Source: an uncultured Lachnospiraceae bacterium (GTDB lineage: Bacteria; Bacillota; Clostridia; Lachnospirales; Lachnospiraceae). From it: a DNA stretch of 64,000 bases. Below are positions 8,667 to 17,852 of the stretch, piece after piece (the first letter of the stretch is position 1; each line of letters opens with the position of its first letter). The DNA lies in contig CAKRJH010000002.1 of the NCBI GenBank assembly GCA_934351255.1, positions 1 through 64,000 of the forward strand. The letters run 5' to 3'. The notes beneath the pieces are model-generated. The model ran no database searches. It was given only the letters and a program-made list of their open reading frames with translations, and was not told the origin of the DNA. The position numbers and the translations under genes are program-made.

Positions 8667-8697
8667 TTCCATCAGATACTCCCGATATCTGATGGAA
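8667..8697. promoter_or_regulatory. 12-bp inverted repeat upstream of the DUF5688-like gene
   Basis: TTCCATCAGATA (8667-8678) and TATCTGATGGAA (8686-8697) are perfect inverted arms with a seven-base spacer. It covers the -35 region of the promoter at 8705-8713, so it is placed like an operator. No T-run follows, which argues against a terminator. Confidence 0.5.
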
Positions 8698-8704
8698 TGT
8701 TACT

Positions 8705-8713
8705 TGATATAAT
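8705..8713 (+). promoter_or_regulatory. extended -10 promoter of the DUF5688-like gene
   Basis: TGA followed by TATAAT (8708-8713) is an extended -10 element. No good -35 hexamer is seen; the inverted repeat at 8667-8697 occupies that position. Confidence 0.5.
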
Positions 8714-8737
8714 CTATAACGAAAGGAACGACAAACT

Positions 8738-9706
8738 ATGTTCGCATATCAGGAATTCAAACACCAGCTTCTGGATCTGGTGTCTCAGAAAATAAAAGAA
8801 CAGGGATACAAGGGACTGACAATCCTCAATCATCCGATCATGAAAAACAACGACATTACGCTGGACGGCCTGACACTGGAATATCCGGAGCAGGCTCTTT
8901 GCCCAACGTTTTATGTGGAGCAGTTATTCAAACAATATCAGCAGGGCTTATCCATGGACAGACTGGTAGACCATATGCTGTGTTCCTGGCAGGAAGCGGG
9001 TCAGGAGACGATGGATACCACGCAGTGGCTCGACTATGACCAATGCCGCAGCCGTATCATTTATCGTCTCATTAATACCCGAAAGAATGAAAAAATGCTG
9101 GAGGGAATGCCCGGAATTCCATTTCTGGATCTGACCATCGTCTTTCTGTATTATGTCGGTGAAAAAGACGATGGGATTATGAATATGCCAATCACCAATT
9201 CCCTGATGGAACTGTGGGGCTGCACTCCGATGGAATTGCTGGAAGATGCCCACAAAAACACGTGGAAACTCATGCAGATACGCCTGGAAACGATCGTTGA
9301 CCGGCTGTGTGAACTTCTTCCGGAGGAACTGGAAGATGCCAGGGAAGCATTGGAGATAAACGTCCCATCCTCAGTGATTCCCTATATCATGACCAATAAC
9401 TGCGGCGTCAACGGAGCTGCTTCTCTGCTGTATCCGGGCAGTCTTTGTCTGGCTGCTCTGGAGCTTGGAGAATCCTATTATATTCTTCCAAGCAGCATCC
9501 ACGAACTGATCCTGGTGCCGGAATCGGAGGTTTATACCGTGGATCATCTGCAGGAAATGGTTCGTGAAGTCAGTGATCAATGTCTGGATGACCGTGATTT
9601 TCTATCAGATCATATCTATTTTTATGACCAGCATCAGAAGACTCTGCAAAATATTACACATGTTCCTGAAATTGCTCCTTTACAAATCGGGAAACTACCG
9701 ATATAA
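8738..9706 (+). CDS. DUF5688-like protein
   Basis: This 322-residue soluble protein has no signal peptide or membrane helix. Its pattern (LDGLTLEYPEQALCPTFYVEQLF near the start, a middle segment on MPGIPFLDLTIVFLYYV, and VNGAASLLYPG at about residues 225-235) matches, from memory, a protein family common in Lachnospiraceae and annotated as DUF5688. Its function is unknown. Many genomes have several paralogues; only one is seen here. An AAAGGAA ribosome binding site precedes the ATG. The promoter has an extended -10 and a perfect inverted repeat at the -35 position. A tRNA gene follows. Confidence 0.75.
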   Translation: MFAYQEFKHQLLDLVSQKIKEQGYKGLTILNHPIMKNNDITLDGLTLEYPEQALCPTFYVEQLFKQYQQGLSMDRLVDHMLCSWQEAGQETMDTTQWLDYDQCRSRIIYRLINTRKNEKMLEGMPGIPFLDLTIVFLYYVGEKDDGIMNMPITNSLMELWGCTPMELLEDAHKNTWKLMQIRLETIVDRLCELLPEELEDAREALEINVPSSVIPYIMTNNCGVNGAASLLYPGSLCLAALELGESYYILPSSIHELILVPESEVYTVDHLQEMVREVSDQCLDDRDFLSDHIYFYDQHQKTLQNITHVPEIAPLQIGKLPI

Positions 9707-9742
9707 TTAAATTTGTTGTGTGAGATCACTCATATGACATAC

Positions 9743-9816
9743 GCACCTATAGCTCAGTGGATAGAGCAACGGTTTCCGGAACCGTGTTTGCGGGGGTTCG
9801 AGTCCCTCTAGGTGCG
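9743..9816 (+). tRNA. tRNA-Arg (anticodon CCG)
   Basis: A full cloverleaf can be drawn. The acceptor GCACCTA/TAGGTGC has seven pairs; the D arm is GCTC/GAGC; the anticodon stem is ACGGT/ACCGT with loop TTCCGGA; the T arm is GGGGG/CCCTC with loop TTCGAGT. The anticodon CCG (9776-9778) reads CGG codons. The 3' CCA is not encoded. Confidence 0.96.
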
Positions 9817-9855
9817 TTTACACAAAGGCAGATAAGGGAAAGGTTCGAGAAATAT

Positions 9856-10539
9856 ATGATACACACAGTGAAAATGAGCCAGCGTATCTTTATTTTATTG
9901 ACGACCATTATGCTTCTGGGGATGATGATGTTTTCACTGCATGAACCGTTGACGAGAGAATCATTCGGATGGCAGGTTCCGGTAACGATCAAGACTCCTA
10001 CGACCTTTGGTGCCATCAGCGGTTATCGCGACAACGAGAAACAAAAAGACTCCAGCCAGACGCAGCAGGATATTGAGACTCTGGTATCCAACTACTTCGA
10101 TGCCAAGTTGTCTGTCGATATGGATGCACTGGCACAATATGTCAGCGACGTCAGCCATATCAGTGGAAAACAGTTGGAGGCAGAAGCAAATTATATCGAA
10201 GCGTATCATATCAGAAAGTGCCTGACTCTCGATGGTTTATACGAGGGCAGTTACCGTGTATATGTATATTATGGCGTCAAGATCTATAATATTGATACAG
10301 AGATTCCATCGCTCAGTGCCCTGTATATCAAGCAGCAAAAAGACGGTTCGCTGCAAATCAAACAGGGAACGATCGACAACAAAGAACAGAACGTGCTTGA
10401 CCAGTTAGATCAAAGCGATGTGGTGCAGGATCTGATCAAACAGGTTCAGGCTGACCTGGAAACCGTACTCAAACAGGATTCCAGCCTGAAGACATTCTAT
10501 GATATGATCAACCAGGATCAACAAAGTGATACAGAATAA
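9856..10539 (+). CDS. membrane-anchored extracellular protein of unknown function
   Basis: The start was set at 9856 because a longer frame would run back into the tRNA; AAGGGAAAGG lies ~12 bases upstream. The 227-residue protein has a hydrophobic segment at about residues 10-27 (IFILLTTIMLLGMMMF), with the rest predicted outside. The outer part begins with a polar Gln/Ser/Asp linker. A domain follows (IETLVSNYFDAKLSVDMDALAQYV to ~190) whose pattern of a helix pair plus strands resembles NTF2-like folds; this is only a guess. A strong terminator follows, so it is transcribed separately from the pseudouridine synthase. Confidence 0.65.
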   Translation: MIHTVKMSQRIFILLTTIMLLGMMMFSLHEPLTRESFGWQVPVTIKTPTTFGAISGYRDNEKQKDSSQTQQDIETLVSNYFDAKLSVDMDALAQYVSDVSHISGKQLEAEANYIEAYHIRKCLTLDGLYEGSYRVYVYYGVKIYNIDTEIPSLSALYIKQQKDGSLQIKQGTIDNKEQNVLDQLDQSDVVQDLIKQVQADLETVLKQDSSLKTFYDMINQDQQSDTE

Positions 10540-10542
10540 ACC

Positions 10543-10578
10543 ATAAGGTGATTCGAACGTTCGGATCACCTTATTTTT
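10543..10578 (+). terminator. terminator before the pseudouridine synthase gene
   Basis: ATAAGGTGAT and ATCACCTTAT form a perfect ten-pair stem with a CGAACGTTCG-containing top, followed by a T-run. Confidence 0.85.
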
Positions 10579-10599
10579 CCACTCATGGAGGTAAACGCA

Positions 10600-11469
10600 A
10601 TGGAAGGAATCCGAATCAACAAATATCTGAGCGAAGCGGGGATATGTTCCCGCCGGCAGGCGGACCGCATACTGGAACAGGGACGCATTGCCATCAATGG
10701 ACTTCCCGCCAGCGTGGGACAGCGGATTCTGCCGGGAGATCAGGTATCTGTCGACGGCAGACCGGTACATCATCAGGTGCAGCCGGTGATCCTTGCATTT
10801 AACAAGCCACAGGGAATTGTCTGTACCACGGCACGCACCGAAAACGGGGAAGCCGTAAGAAATGTGGTAGACTATATTCATTATCCGATCCGTGTCTATC
10901 CGGTAGGTCGGCTGGATCAGGCGTCCACCGGACTGATCCTTCTGACAAACCAGGGGGAACTGATGGACCAGATCCTGCGAAGCCGCAACAACCATGAAAA
11001 AGAATATTTTGTCCGTGTGACCAAAAAGATCACGCCGGAATTTATCCGTGATATGCAAAAGGGCGTCCCGATTCTGGACACCGTCACCAAACCCTGCCGG
11101 ATCTGGAAAGAAGATGACTACAGTTTTCATATCATACTGACACAGGGACTGAACCGGCAGATCCGGCGTATGTGTGAATATTTCGGATATCGGGTATCCT
11201 ATCTTAGAAGAGACCGTATTATGAACATTACCCTGGAAGGGATTCCTGCCGGAAGATACCGCGAATTGACAGAGGCAGAGATCTCTGAGTTAAAGAAGAT
11301 GCTTGCGCATCCGGAGACGGAAAAAATGCAGCCGGTCCAAAGAGCAGACTCCGCTCAAAAGAAACCGGCCACCACAACAATGCAGGCATCGCGAAGAAAA
11401 CAATCTCAGGGAAAGAACCCCTCCGCAGGGAACACTATGAAATCAAAAGGGAGAAATCATGAATCATAA
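10600..11469 (+). CDS. RsuA/RluF-type rRNA pseudouridine synthase
   Basis: This protein converts uridine to pseudouridine in ribosomal RNA. The N-terminal S4 domain (IRINKYLSEAGICSRRQADR, residues ~4-60) binds RNA, and the catalytic domain carries the aspartate in VGRLDQASTG. QGLNRQIRRMCEYFGY is the typical second motif of the RsuA/RluB/RluF branch; RluF is the closest match by pattern. An ATG 15 bases upstream is part of a GGAGG site, so 10600 is the better start (289 residues). The Lys/Gln-rich last ~50 residues look disordered. Its end overlaps ligA by 11 bases. Confidence 0.9.
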   Translation: MEGIRINKYLSEAGICSRRQADRILEQGRIAINGLPASVGQRILPGDQVSVDGRPVHHQVQPVILAFNKPQGIVCTTARTENGEAVRNVVDYIHYPIRVYPVGRLDQASTGLILLTNQGELMDQILRSRNNHEKEYFVRVTKKITPEFIRDMQKGVPILDTVTKPCRIWKEDDYSFHIILTQGLNRQIRRMCEYFGYRVSYLRRDRIMNITLEGIPAGRYRELTEAEISELKKMLAHPETEKMQPVQRADSAQKKPATTTMQASRRKQSQGKNPSAGNTMKSKGRNHES

Positions 11470-13417
11470 ACAGAGAATGCAACAACTGATCGAACAGCTA
11501 AACGAAGCGTCCCGTGCCTATTATCAGGGACAGGACGAGATCATGAGCAACTATGAATATGATCAGCTCTATGATGAACTGGCTGCGCTGGAGCAGAGCA
11601 CAGGAACCATCCTGGCATCCAGTCCGACACAGCATGTAGGATATGAGGTGGTCAGCGAACTTCCCAAGGAATCCCATGCCAGCCCGATGCTTTCGCTGGA
11701 TAAGACCAAAAGTGTCGATGAACTGGCTGCCTGGATGGGAGACCAGAAGGCTCTTTTATCCTGGAAGATGGATGGACTGACTGTCGTATTGACCTATGAA
11801 CATGGAACACTCGCTAAGGCCGTGACTCGTGGCAACGGACTGGTGGGAGAGATCATCACCAACAATGCCCGGACCTTCCGAAACCTTCCGCTGACCATTC
11901 CGTTTCAAGGGAACCTGATACTGCGCGGTGAAGCGGTCATCCCATATTCCCGGTTTGAACAGATCAATGAGACATTGCCCGCGCAGGAACAGTACAAAAA
12001 TCCGCGAAATCTCTGCAGCGGTACGGTAAGGCAGCTCAACAACGAGATCACGGCAACCCGCGGTGTCTGGTTTTATGCTTTTTCGCTGGTACAGGCTGAC
12101 GGTGTGGATTTTAAAAATTCCCAGGAACAAAAGTTCGTATTCTTAAAAAAGCAGGGTTTTGATGTAGTGGACTATCAGATGGTAGATGCATCAAGTATCC
12201 ATCCGGCAGTCGAACAATATGCGGAACGGATCACCACCAATGACTTCCCGTCCGATGGTCTGGTTCTCCTGCTCGATGACATCGCATATGGAAGATCCCT
12301 TGGCACCACAGCCAAATTTCCGCGCAATGCCATTGCATTCAAATGGGCGGACGAAACTGCTGCCACAACCCTCCGTGAGATCGAATGGAGCGCATCCAGG
12401 ACAGGACTGATCAATCCGGTGGCAATCTTTGATCCGGTGGAACTGGAGGGAACCACCGTCAGCCGTGCCAGTGTCCACAATCTAAGCATCGTGGAACAAC
12501 TCCGACTTGGTATCGGAGACACGATTGAAGTCTACAAGGCCAATATGATCATTCCGCAGATTGCCCGCAATCTCACAGAAAGCGGAGATCTGACTCTGCC
12601 GGAGCGTTGTCCGGTATGCGGTCAGCCCGTCCGGATCCGACAGGAAAATGACGTCAAAGTCCTCATCTGTCCGAATCCGGAATGTCCTGCCAAGCAGATC
12701 AAAGCCTTTGCCCTGTTTGTCAGCCGGGATGCCATGAACATTGACGGATTATCCGAATCCACCCTGGAGAAACTGATCGCACATCAATGTCTGCACAGCC
12801 TGACAGACTTGTATCATCTTGACAGGCACCGCGAGACTATCCTGCAGATGGATGGCTTTGGTGAAAAATCCTGTCAGAAGCTGTTTGATGCGATCGAAGC
12901 CTCCCGGACCACCACACCAGCCAGATTTCTGTATGCACTGGGACTCCCGGGTGTCGGCGTCGCCAATGCCAAACTGCTTTGCAAGGCGTTTGACCAGTCA
13001 TTGGAACGGATACGGCACGCGGATGCAAAGGCGCTGACCGAGGTAGAAGGCATCGGTGAGGTCATGGCCGGAGATATTGTGGACTACTTTATGCAGGAAT
13101 CCCACCAGCAGCTTATAGATGATCTTCTGACCGAGATCCACTTGCAGACCGAGGACACATCGCAGACACAGTCTCTGGAGGGTATGACGTTCGTCATAAC
13201 CGGTTCCCTGGAGCAGTTTGCCAACCGATCTGCACTCAAGGAAGAACTGGAGCGTGCCGGCGGTAAAGTCACAGGATCTGTCACCAAAAAAACCACGTAT
13301 CTGATCAATAACGATACCTTAAGTACCTCCTCCAAGAACAAAAAGGCCAAAGAGTTAGGCATTCCTATCTTGACAGAAGAGGAAGTTATCGTATTATTAA
13401 AGAATAATCAACAGTAA
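11459..13417 (+). CDS. ligA: NAD-dependent DNA ligase
   Basis: This 652-residue enzyme seals nicks in replication and repair using NAD+. The adenylation motif KMDG is visible at about residue 102-105 (SWKMDGLTVVLTYEHG). Next come the OB fold, a four-cysteine zinc finger (CPVCG ... CPNPEC), helix-hairpin-helix repeats (GFGEKS, GLPGVGVANAK, VEGIGEVMAGDIVDYF) and a C-terminal BRCT domain (MTFVITGSLEQFANRSALKE). Length is close to the usual ~665. GGGAG precedes the start, and the gene overlaps the preceding pseudouridine synthase gene. metA follows after 20 bases, probably in the same transcript. Confidence 0.96.
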   Translation: MNHKQRMQQLIEQLNEASRAYYQGQDEIMSNYEYDQLYDELAALEQSTGTILASSPTQHVGYEVVSELPKESHASPMLSLDKTKSVDELAAWMGDQKALLSWKMDGLTVVLTYEHGTLAKAVTRGNGLVGEIITNNARTFRNLPLTIPFQGNLILRGEAVIPYSRFEQINETLPAQEQYKNPRNLCSGTVRQLNNEITATRGVWFYAFSLVQADGVDFKNSQEQKFVFLKKQGFDVVDYQMVDASSIHPAVEQYAERITTNDFPSDGLVLLLDDIAYGRSLGTTAKFPRNAIAFKWADETAATTLREIEWSASRTGLINPVAIFDPVELEGTTVSRASVHNLSIVEQLRLGIGDTIEVYKANMIIPQIARNLTESGDLTLPERCPVCGQPVRIRQENDVKVLICPNPECPAKQIKAFALFVSRDAMNIDGLSESTLEKLIAHQCLHSLTDLYHLDRHRETILQMDGFGEKSCQKLFDAIEASRTTTPARFLYALGLPGVGVANAKLLCKAFDQSLERIRHADAKALTEVEGIGEVMAGDIVDYFMQESHQQLIDDLLTEIHLQTEDTSQTQSLEGMTFVITGSLEQFANRSALKEELERAGGKVTGSVTKKTTYLINNDTLSTSSKNKKAKELGIPILTEEEVIVLLKNNQQ

Positions 13418-13437
13418 AAGAGAAAAGGGGCGATGAT

Positions 13438-14370
13438 ATGCCAATCAAAGTGCAAAATGAATTACCGGCGAAAAAAATCATGGAAAATGAGAACATCTTT
13501 ATGATGGATGAGAATCGTGCAGCAACGCAGGATATCCGTCCGTTAAAGATCGCGCTGTTAAATCTGATGCCGCTCAAGGAGGATACCGAAGTCCAGATGC
13601 TTCGCAGCCTTTCCAATACACCGCTTCAGCTTGAGATCACATTTCTGTCGACTGCAAGCTATATCGGCAAAAACACTCCCGCCAGCCATCTCAATGAATT
13701 CTACAAGACATTTGATGAGATCAAGAATCAGAAATTTGATGGTCTGATCATCACCGGTGCCCCGGTGGAATGTATGGAATATGAGGAAGTACAGTACTGG
13801 GATGAGCTGACCAGGATCATGGACTGGTCAGAGAAAAATGTCACCTCGACCCTGCATATCTGCTGGGGAGCACAGGCAGGTCTGTATTACCGGCACGGAA
13901 TCCATAAGATCCTGCTGCCACACAAGAAATTCGGCGTCTACAAACACACCGTCCACCACCGGAAAGTTCCGTTTGTCCGTGGATTTGACGATGTATTTTA
14001 TGCTCCGCATTCCCGCAACACTGCGATCAACCACGAAGAAGTGATGGCATGTCCGGAGCTGACGGTTCTGGCCGATTCCGAGGATGCCGGCGATCTGATC
14101 ATTATCGATGACAAGGGAAAGAATATCTTTGTCCTCGGTCATCTGGAATACGACCGCATGACACTGGACAAAGAATACAAAAGAGATTTAGAAAAAGGCA
14201 TTGATATCACGCTTCCGGTCAATTATTATCCGGACGATGACCCGGACAAACGCCCGCTGCTTCGCTGGCGTGCGGCCTCCAATGCCATGTATTCCAACTG
14301 GGTTAATTATTATGTATATCAGGCGACGCCATATGACTTTGTCCATACGGACGAGATCATGGCGAAATAG
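13438..14370 (+). CDS. metA: homoserine O-acetyltransferase (MetA family)
   Basis: This 310-residue enzyme acylates homoserine in methionine synthesis. The catalytic cysteine is Cys142 (TLHICWGAQAG), and His235 and Glu237 (LGHLEYDR) complete the site. Position 111 is glutamate (GAPVE). In the characterised MetA proteins a glutamate here specifies acetyl-CoA and a glycine specifies succinyl-CoA, so I infer an acetyltransferase despite the common 'succinyltransferase' label. Length equals the family. It lies 20 bases after ligA, leaving no room for an SAM riboswitch, and converges on hisK with only 14 bases between and no obvious terminator. Confidence 0.93.
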   Translation: MPIKVQNELPAKKIMENENIFMMDENRAATQDIRPLKIALLNLMPLKEDTEVQMLRSLSNTPLQLEITFLSTASYIGKNTPASHLNEFYKTFDEIKNQKFDGLIITGAPVECMEYEEVQYWDELTRIMDWSEKNVTSTLHICWGAQAGLYYRHGIHKILLPHKKFGVYKHTVHHRKVPFVRGFDDVFYAPHSRNTAINHEEVMACPELTVLADSEDAGDLIIIDDKGKNIFVLGHLEYDRMTLDKEYKRDLEKGIDITLPVNYYPDDDPDKRPLLRWRAASNAMYSNWVNYYVYQATPYDFVHTDEIMAK

Positions 14371-14384
14371 CGCCGCCTGAGATA

Positions 14385-15185
14385 TTACAGATCGAACCAG
14401 ACCGGACTGCGGTTATGGAATTCCGCATAACGCGTGAATCCGGCACCTTTCAGGATGTCCGCAACTCGGTCAAAGGCATAGGCAAAATGTTCCGGCCGGT
14501 GTCCATCCGCGCCGATGGTAATGATCTCACCGCCGAGTTCACGATATCGTTGTAATACTACCGGGCAGGGATTCGGATGGGGCAGCCCATACTTGATCCC
14601 CGCCGTATTGCATTCCAGACCTTTTCCGCGGGAGATCAGTTCCCGCAGGATCTCATCTATATAATCCATGCATTCCATACGGAAACTTGTTTTGGACGGC
14701 ACATAACGGACGATATAATCCAGATGACCGTAGACATCAAAGTCTGTACCGGAGCGAATATTATCTAATGTAATCTCATAATAACGGCGAACGCCGTCCC
14801 GTTCCGTATGAAGACTCCAAAATTCCGGATAATACGGATCCATATTATCGACCAGATGAGTAGATCCTATGATAAAATCAAAAGGATGCGGCCCAAGCAT
14901 TTCCCGATAGCGTCCGGCCAGATCCGGTTTCAGGCCGATCTCAATGCCGGTTCGGATCTCAATATCCGGATAGACCGCGGATAAGCGTTTGATTTCTGCG
15001 CGGTATGCATCAATATCCAGCATAAAATCCATGCCATTGCCCATATCCGGAAAATCCAGATCCAGATGATCGGTAAAACAGATGGAAGAGTAGCCCTGAC
15101 GGATCGCCTCCTGAAGCATCCGTTCCATTGGTGTGTCACTGTCTGAAGAGAAGCTGGTGTGTACATGGTTGTCAGAGTGAATCAT
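14385..15185 (-). CDS. hisK: PHP-domain histidinol-phosphatase family protein
   Basis: This 266-residue protein belongs to the PHP phosphoesterases, which use a three-metal site. Metal ligands are visible in DNHVHTSFSSDS (residues ~5-16) and FTDHLD (~37-42), with further histidines in IIGSTHLVD and DVYGHLDYIVRY. The family includes the HisK/HisJ histidinol-phosphatase of histidine synthesis. No other histidine gene is nearby, so another phosphoester substrate is possible. GGAGG precedes the ATG. The start overlaps the rqcH stop by four bases (ATGA), so the two are coupled. Confidence 0.8.
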   Translation of the reverse strand: MIHSDNHVHTSFSSDSDTPMERMLQEAIRQGYSSICFTDHLDLDFPDMGNGMDFMLDIDAYRAEIKRLSAVYPDIEIRTGIEIGLKPDLAGRYREMLGPHPFDFIIGSTHLVDNMDPYYPEFWSLHTERDGVRRYYEITLDNIRSGTDFDVYGHLDYIVRYVPSKTSFRMECMDYIDEILRELISRGKGLECNTAGIKYGLPHPNPCPVVLQRYRELGGEIITIGADGHRPEHFAYAFDRVADILKGAGFTRYAEFHNRSPVWFDL

Positions 15186-16963
15186 TCGGTTACCTCCTTA
15201 ATATGACTGATATCCGGAGAGATCGTCATGGAATAGTTAGTATAATACACCACAAAGCCCGGCTTGCTTCCGTTTGGTTTTTTGACATGTTTTTTCTGAA
15301 TATAATCAATCTCAACCTTTCCCTGATCCGCGGCCTTGGAATAGTGTGCCGCAAGGGCTGCTGCCTCCTCAAAGGTACGGTCCGGTATTTCCTCATTGCC
15401 ACACTTGACGATCACATGGGATCCCGCGGCTTTCTTAGCATGGAACCACCAGTCATTGCCCGTGGCGACATGGAATGTCAGTTCTTCATTCTGATAGTTG
15501 TTTCTTCCGACATACATATGAAAGCCATCCGAAGAAATATAGTGAAATGGCTTGCTTTTAGGAACATTTTTGTTTTTTTGCCGGCCGTTGCCCTGACTGC
15601 GTATGTACCCCCAGTCGTACAATTCACGGCGGATCGCTGCCAGATCCTGTTCTTCCCTGGCAATATCCAAGGCATTGCTGATGGACTCCAGATGCTCTAC
15701 CTCTGATACCGTATCGGCAAGCTGTACCTGCATCGCCTCATAGGTGCGTTTTAACTTGCTGTACTTGTCAAAATAACGCTTGGCATTGCCTACTCCGTCC
15801 AGGGTATCATCCAAAGGGATCGTCACTTCTTTGCCGGAATAAAAATCTTCGCAGACAAACTTCTTTTCGCCGCCTTTCAGACTGTAGCCGTAGGTTGTCA
15901 GAAGTTCACCATACAGTTTATACTTGTCCCGTTTGGCAGTGTCCTTCAACTGTTTTTCCTGAAGATCTTGTTTCTTACGGGCACGTTCCAGCAATGTCAC
16001 AGTGATCTTTCGCAGATCCGAAGACTTCTGACGGATCCTGCCGTATGCCTCACGCTCCGAATAATAGGTATACAGCATGTCCGATGCAGATTCATACTGC
16101 TGTGTATGAAATTCTTCATTCTGATCGTACACAGTAAGATCCACGGAGGCAAATTCCACCGGTTCGTCCTGCCGGTAAATGATCTGAGGCCGGAACTGAC
16201 CCTGTGCCACATCCTGACAAAGAGAACAGAAGTTCCGGTACAAATGTTGTGCTTCCATATCCGAAAGTTCCTCGCCGCTGTTTCTGTCATCAAGGCTGCT
16301 GCGGTGGATCAACTCATTGGCCATCACCGGGCTGAACCCATTGACCGATGTATAGATCGCCTTGGAAAGTGGCATTGGCTTCTTCAGGATCTCCCCGTTA
16401 AAAATTTCCTGAGTGATCTGCTCCGGATCCCTCTTGTGCTGTGTGTTCGGGATAAAATACGTACGCCCCGGAAGCACCTCGCGCACGGAACTGACCAAAG
16501 CGGAGATATGCTTGATGCTGTCCACGATCCGGTCATCCTCCTCGGTGAATATAATATTGCTGTGTTTGCCCATCAGCTCAATGTACAGATATTTCCGGCA
16601 GAGATCGCCCATTTCATTGAGATGTTCCAGGTCCATGCGGATCACTCGCTCCAGCCCCATCTGCGTGATGGAAACAATCCTGCAGTTGTTCAGATGTTTG
16701 CGAAGAACCATACAGAATGTCGGTGCGGTCATCGGAGAGGGCTTGTTCTCCTCAAGCAGATACACCAGTGGGAGACTGGGATTGACGGAGATCATCAGAC
16801 GATACTGCGACCTCACCGTGCCCTGTTCACTGCTTTTACTGGTCTTTACCGTCAGCAGCAGCGCATCTTTTTCGGGCTGAGCGATCTTGGTGATGCGGCC
16901 TCCCTCGAGTTTCTGTTTCAGGTCATATACTATATTTGCAATCACAATGCCATCAAACGCCAT
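15182..16963 (-). CDS. rqcH: NFACT-family ribosome quality control protein
   Basis: This protein belongs to the RqcH/Rqc2 (FbpA-like) family, which binds stalled 50S subunits and adds alanine tails to nascent chains for degradation; some members were first described as fibronectin-binding. The start at 16963 (MAFDGIVIANIVYDL) has GGAG nine bases upstream; the frame runs 22 codons further but without support. Domains: NFACT-N (~1-270), helix-hairpin-helix and a long coiled coil (~280-430), NFACT-R (~450-570, around GNDWWFHAKKAAGSHVIVKC). The 593-residue length is usual. It is the first gene of a two-gene unit with hisK, divergent from plsC. Confidence 0.9.
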   Translation of the reverse strand: MAFDGIVIANIVYDLKQKLEGGRITKIAQPEKDALLLTVKTSKSSEQGTVRSQYRLMISVNPSLPLVYLLEENKPSPMTAPTFCMVLRKHLNNCRIVSITQMGLERVIRMDLEHLNEMGDLCRKYLYIELMGKHSNIIFTEEDDRIVDSIKHISALVSSVREVLPGRTYFIPNTQHKRDPEQITQEIFNGEILKKPMPLSKAIYTSVNGFSPVMANELIHRSSLDDRNSGEELSDMEAQHLYRNFCSLCQDVAQGQFRPQIIYRQDEPVEFASVDLTVYDQNEEFHTQQYESASDMLYTYYSEREAYGRIRQKSSDLRKITVTLLERARKKQDLQEKQLKDTAKRDKYKLYGELLTTYGYSLKGGEKKFVCEDFYSGKEVTIPLDDTLDGVGNAKRYFDKYSKLKRTYEAMQVQLADTVSEVEHLESISNALDIAREEQDLAAIRRELYDWGYIRSQGNGRQKNKNVPKSKPFHYISSDGFHMYVGRNNYQNEELTFHVATGNDWWFHAKKAAGSHVIVKCGNEEIPDRTFEEAAALAAHYSKAADQGKVEIDYIQKKHVKKPNGSKPGFVVYYTNYSMTISPDISHIKEVTE

Positions 16964-17038
16964 AGTATTGTTCTCCATTCTCTTAAAATCATTTGTGTCT
17001 ATTCTAATTTTTTCGGTAGATTCTGTCAATGAAAGCGT

Positions 17039-17067
17039 TTGAACCTCAAACTTTCTTATGATATAGT
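17039..17067 (+). promoter_or_regulatory. putative plsC promoter
   Basis: TTGAAC (17039-17044) and TATAGT (17062-17067) are 17 bases apart in the gap between the divergent rqcH and plsC genes. Confidence 0.45.
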
Positions 17068-17105
17068 AATATCGGTTATAAACAAAATTAGAAATGAGGA
17101 AACGT

Positions 17106-17846
17106 ATGCTGCGATTTTACAGTGTTATCATAAAAAATCTCCCACGGATCTGGATGATCCCCAAAATGGCATTTTACGCGCACAATCCCGGCAGGTACTC
17201 CGAGGAATTCCGCTATCAATATGATGTCAAGGCCATCCGCTATATGATGAAAGCCGGCCGCATCCACACAAACGGATATGGTCAGGAGCACCTTCCCAAA
17301 GAAGGCGGCTATGTCATGGTGGCGAATCATCAGGGCAAATACGATGCCCTCGGCATTATGTATACCCACAGGAAACCATGTACAGTCGTCATAGATGATG
17401 AACGCTCCCACGGTCTGCTGGTCCAGCAGTTTGTAGACCTGGTCCAGGGCAAACGGATCCGGCTGGATGACATCCGCCAGGCAGCCGGTATCATCCGGGA
17501 GATCTCCCAGGAAGTGAAACAGGGACGCAAATTCATCATCTTTCCTTCCGGCGGCTACAAACGCCGCAATGGCAACTACGTGGATCCGTTCAAGGCCGGC
17601 ACCTTCAAAAGTGCCATGAAAGCGCATGCACCGATCGTGCCGGTGGCACTGATCGATTCCTGGAAAGTATTTGATCTGTGGAGTATCCGCAAAGTCACCA
17701 CACAAGTCTATTATCTGAAACCATTATACTATGAAGATTACAAGGACATGAAGTCAGTGCAGATTGCAGAGCAGGTCTACAAGAGGATCTGCGACTGCAT
17801 CTATTATGCAGCCAGAGGTGAGACCGAGAAAGCCCGAAACTGCTGA
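17106..17846 (+). CDS. plsC: 1-acylglycerol-3-phosphate acyltransferase family protein
   Basis: This protein transfers a fatty acyl group to lysophosphatidate at the membrane. The start at 17106 was chosen because the earlier in-frame ATG (17094) is part of its GAGGAAA ribosome binding site. The catalytic HX4D box is intact (VANHQGKYDALG, residues ~75-85). The second box, normally FPEGTRSR, is FPSGGYKRRNG here: glutamate to serine and TR to GY. This suggests an altered acceptor or a distinct branch. The 246-residue length is typical. It stands alone between rqcH and dacF, and its 3' end nearly meets that of dacF. Confidence 0.82.
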   Translation: MLRFYSVIIKNLPRIWMIPKMAFYAHNPGRYSEEFRYQYDVKAIRYMMKAGRIHTNGYGQEHLPKEGGYVMVANHQGKYDALGIMYTHRKPCTVVIDDERSHGLLVQQFVDLVQGKRIRLDDIRQAAGIIREISQEVKQGRKFIIFPSGGYKRRNGNYVDPFKAGTFKSAMKAHAPIVPVALIDSWKVFDLWSIRKVTTQVYYLKPLYYEDYKDMKSVQIAEQVYKRICDCIYYAARGETEKARNC

Positions 17847-17852
17847 TTATTC

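Noticed and set aside
13417..13438. SAM riboswitch before metA
   Set aside because: Only 20 bases separate ligA and metA, leaving no space.
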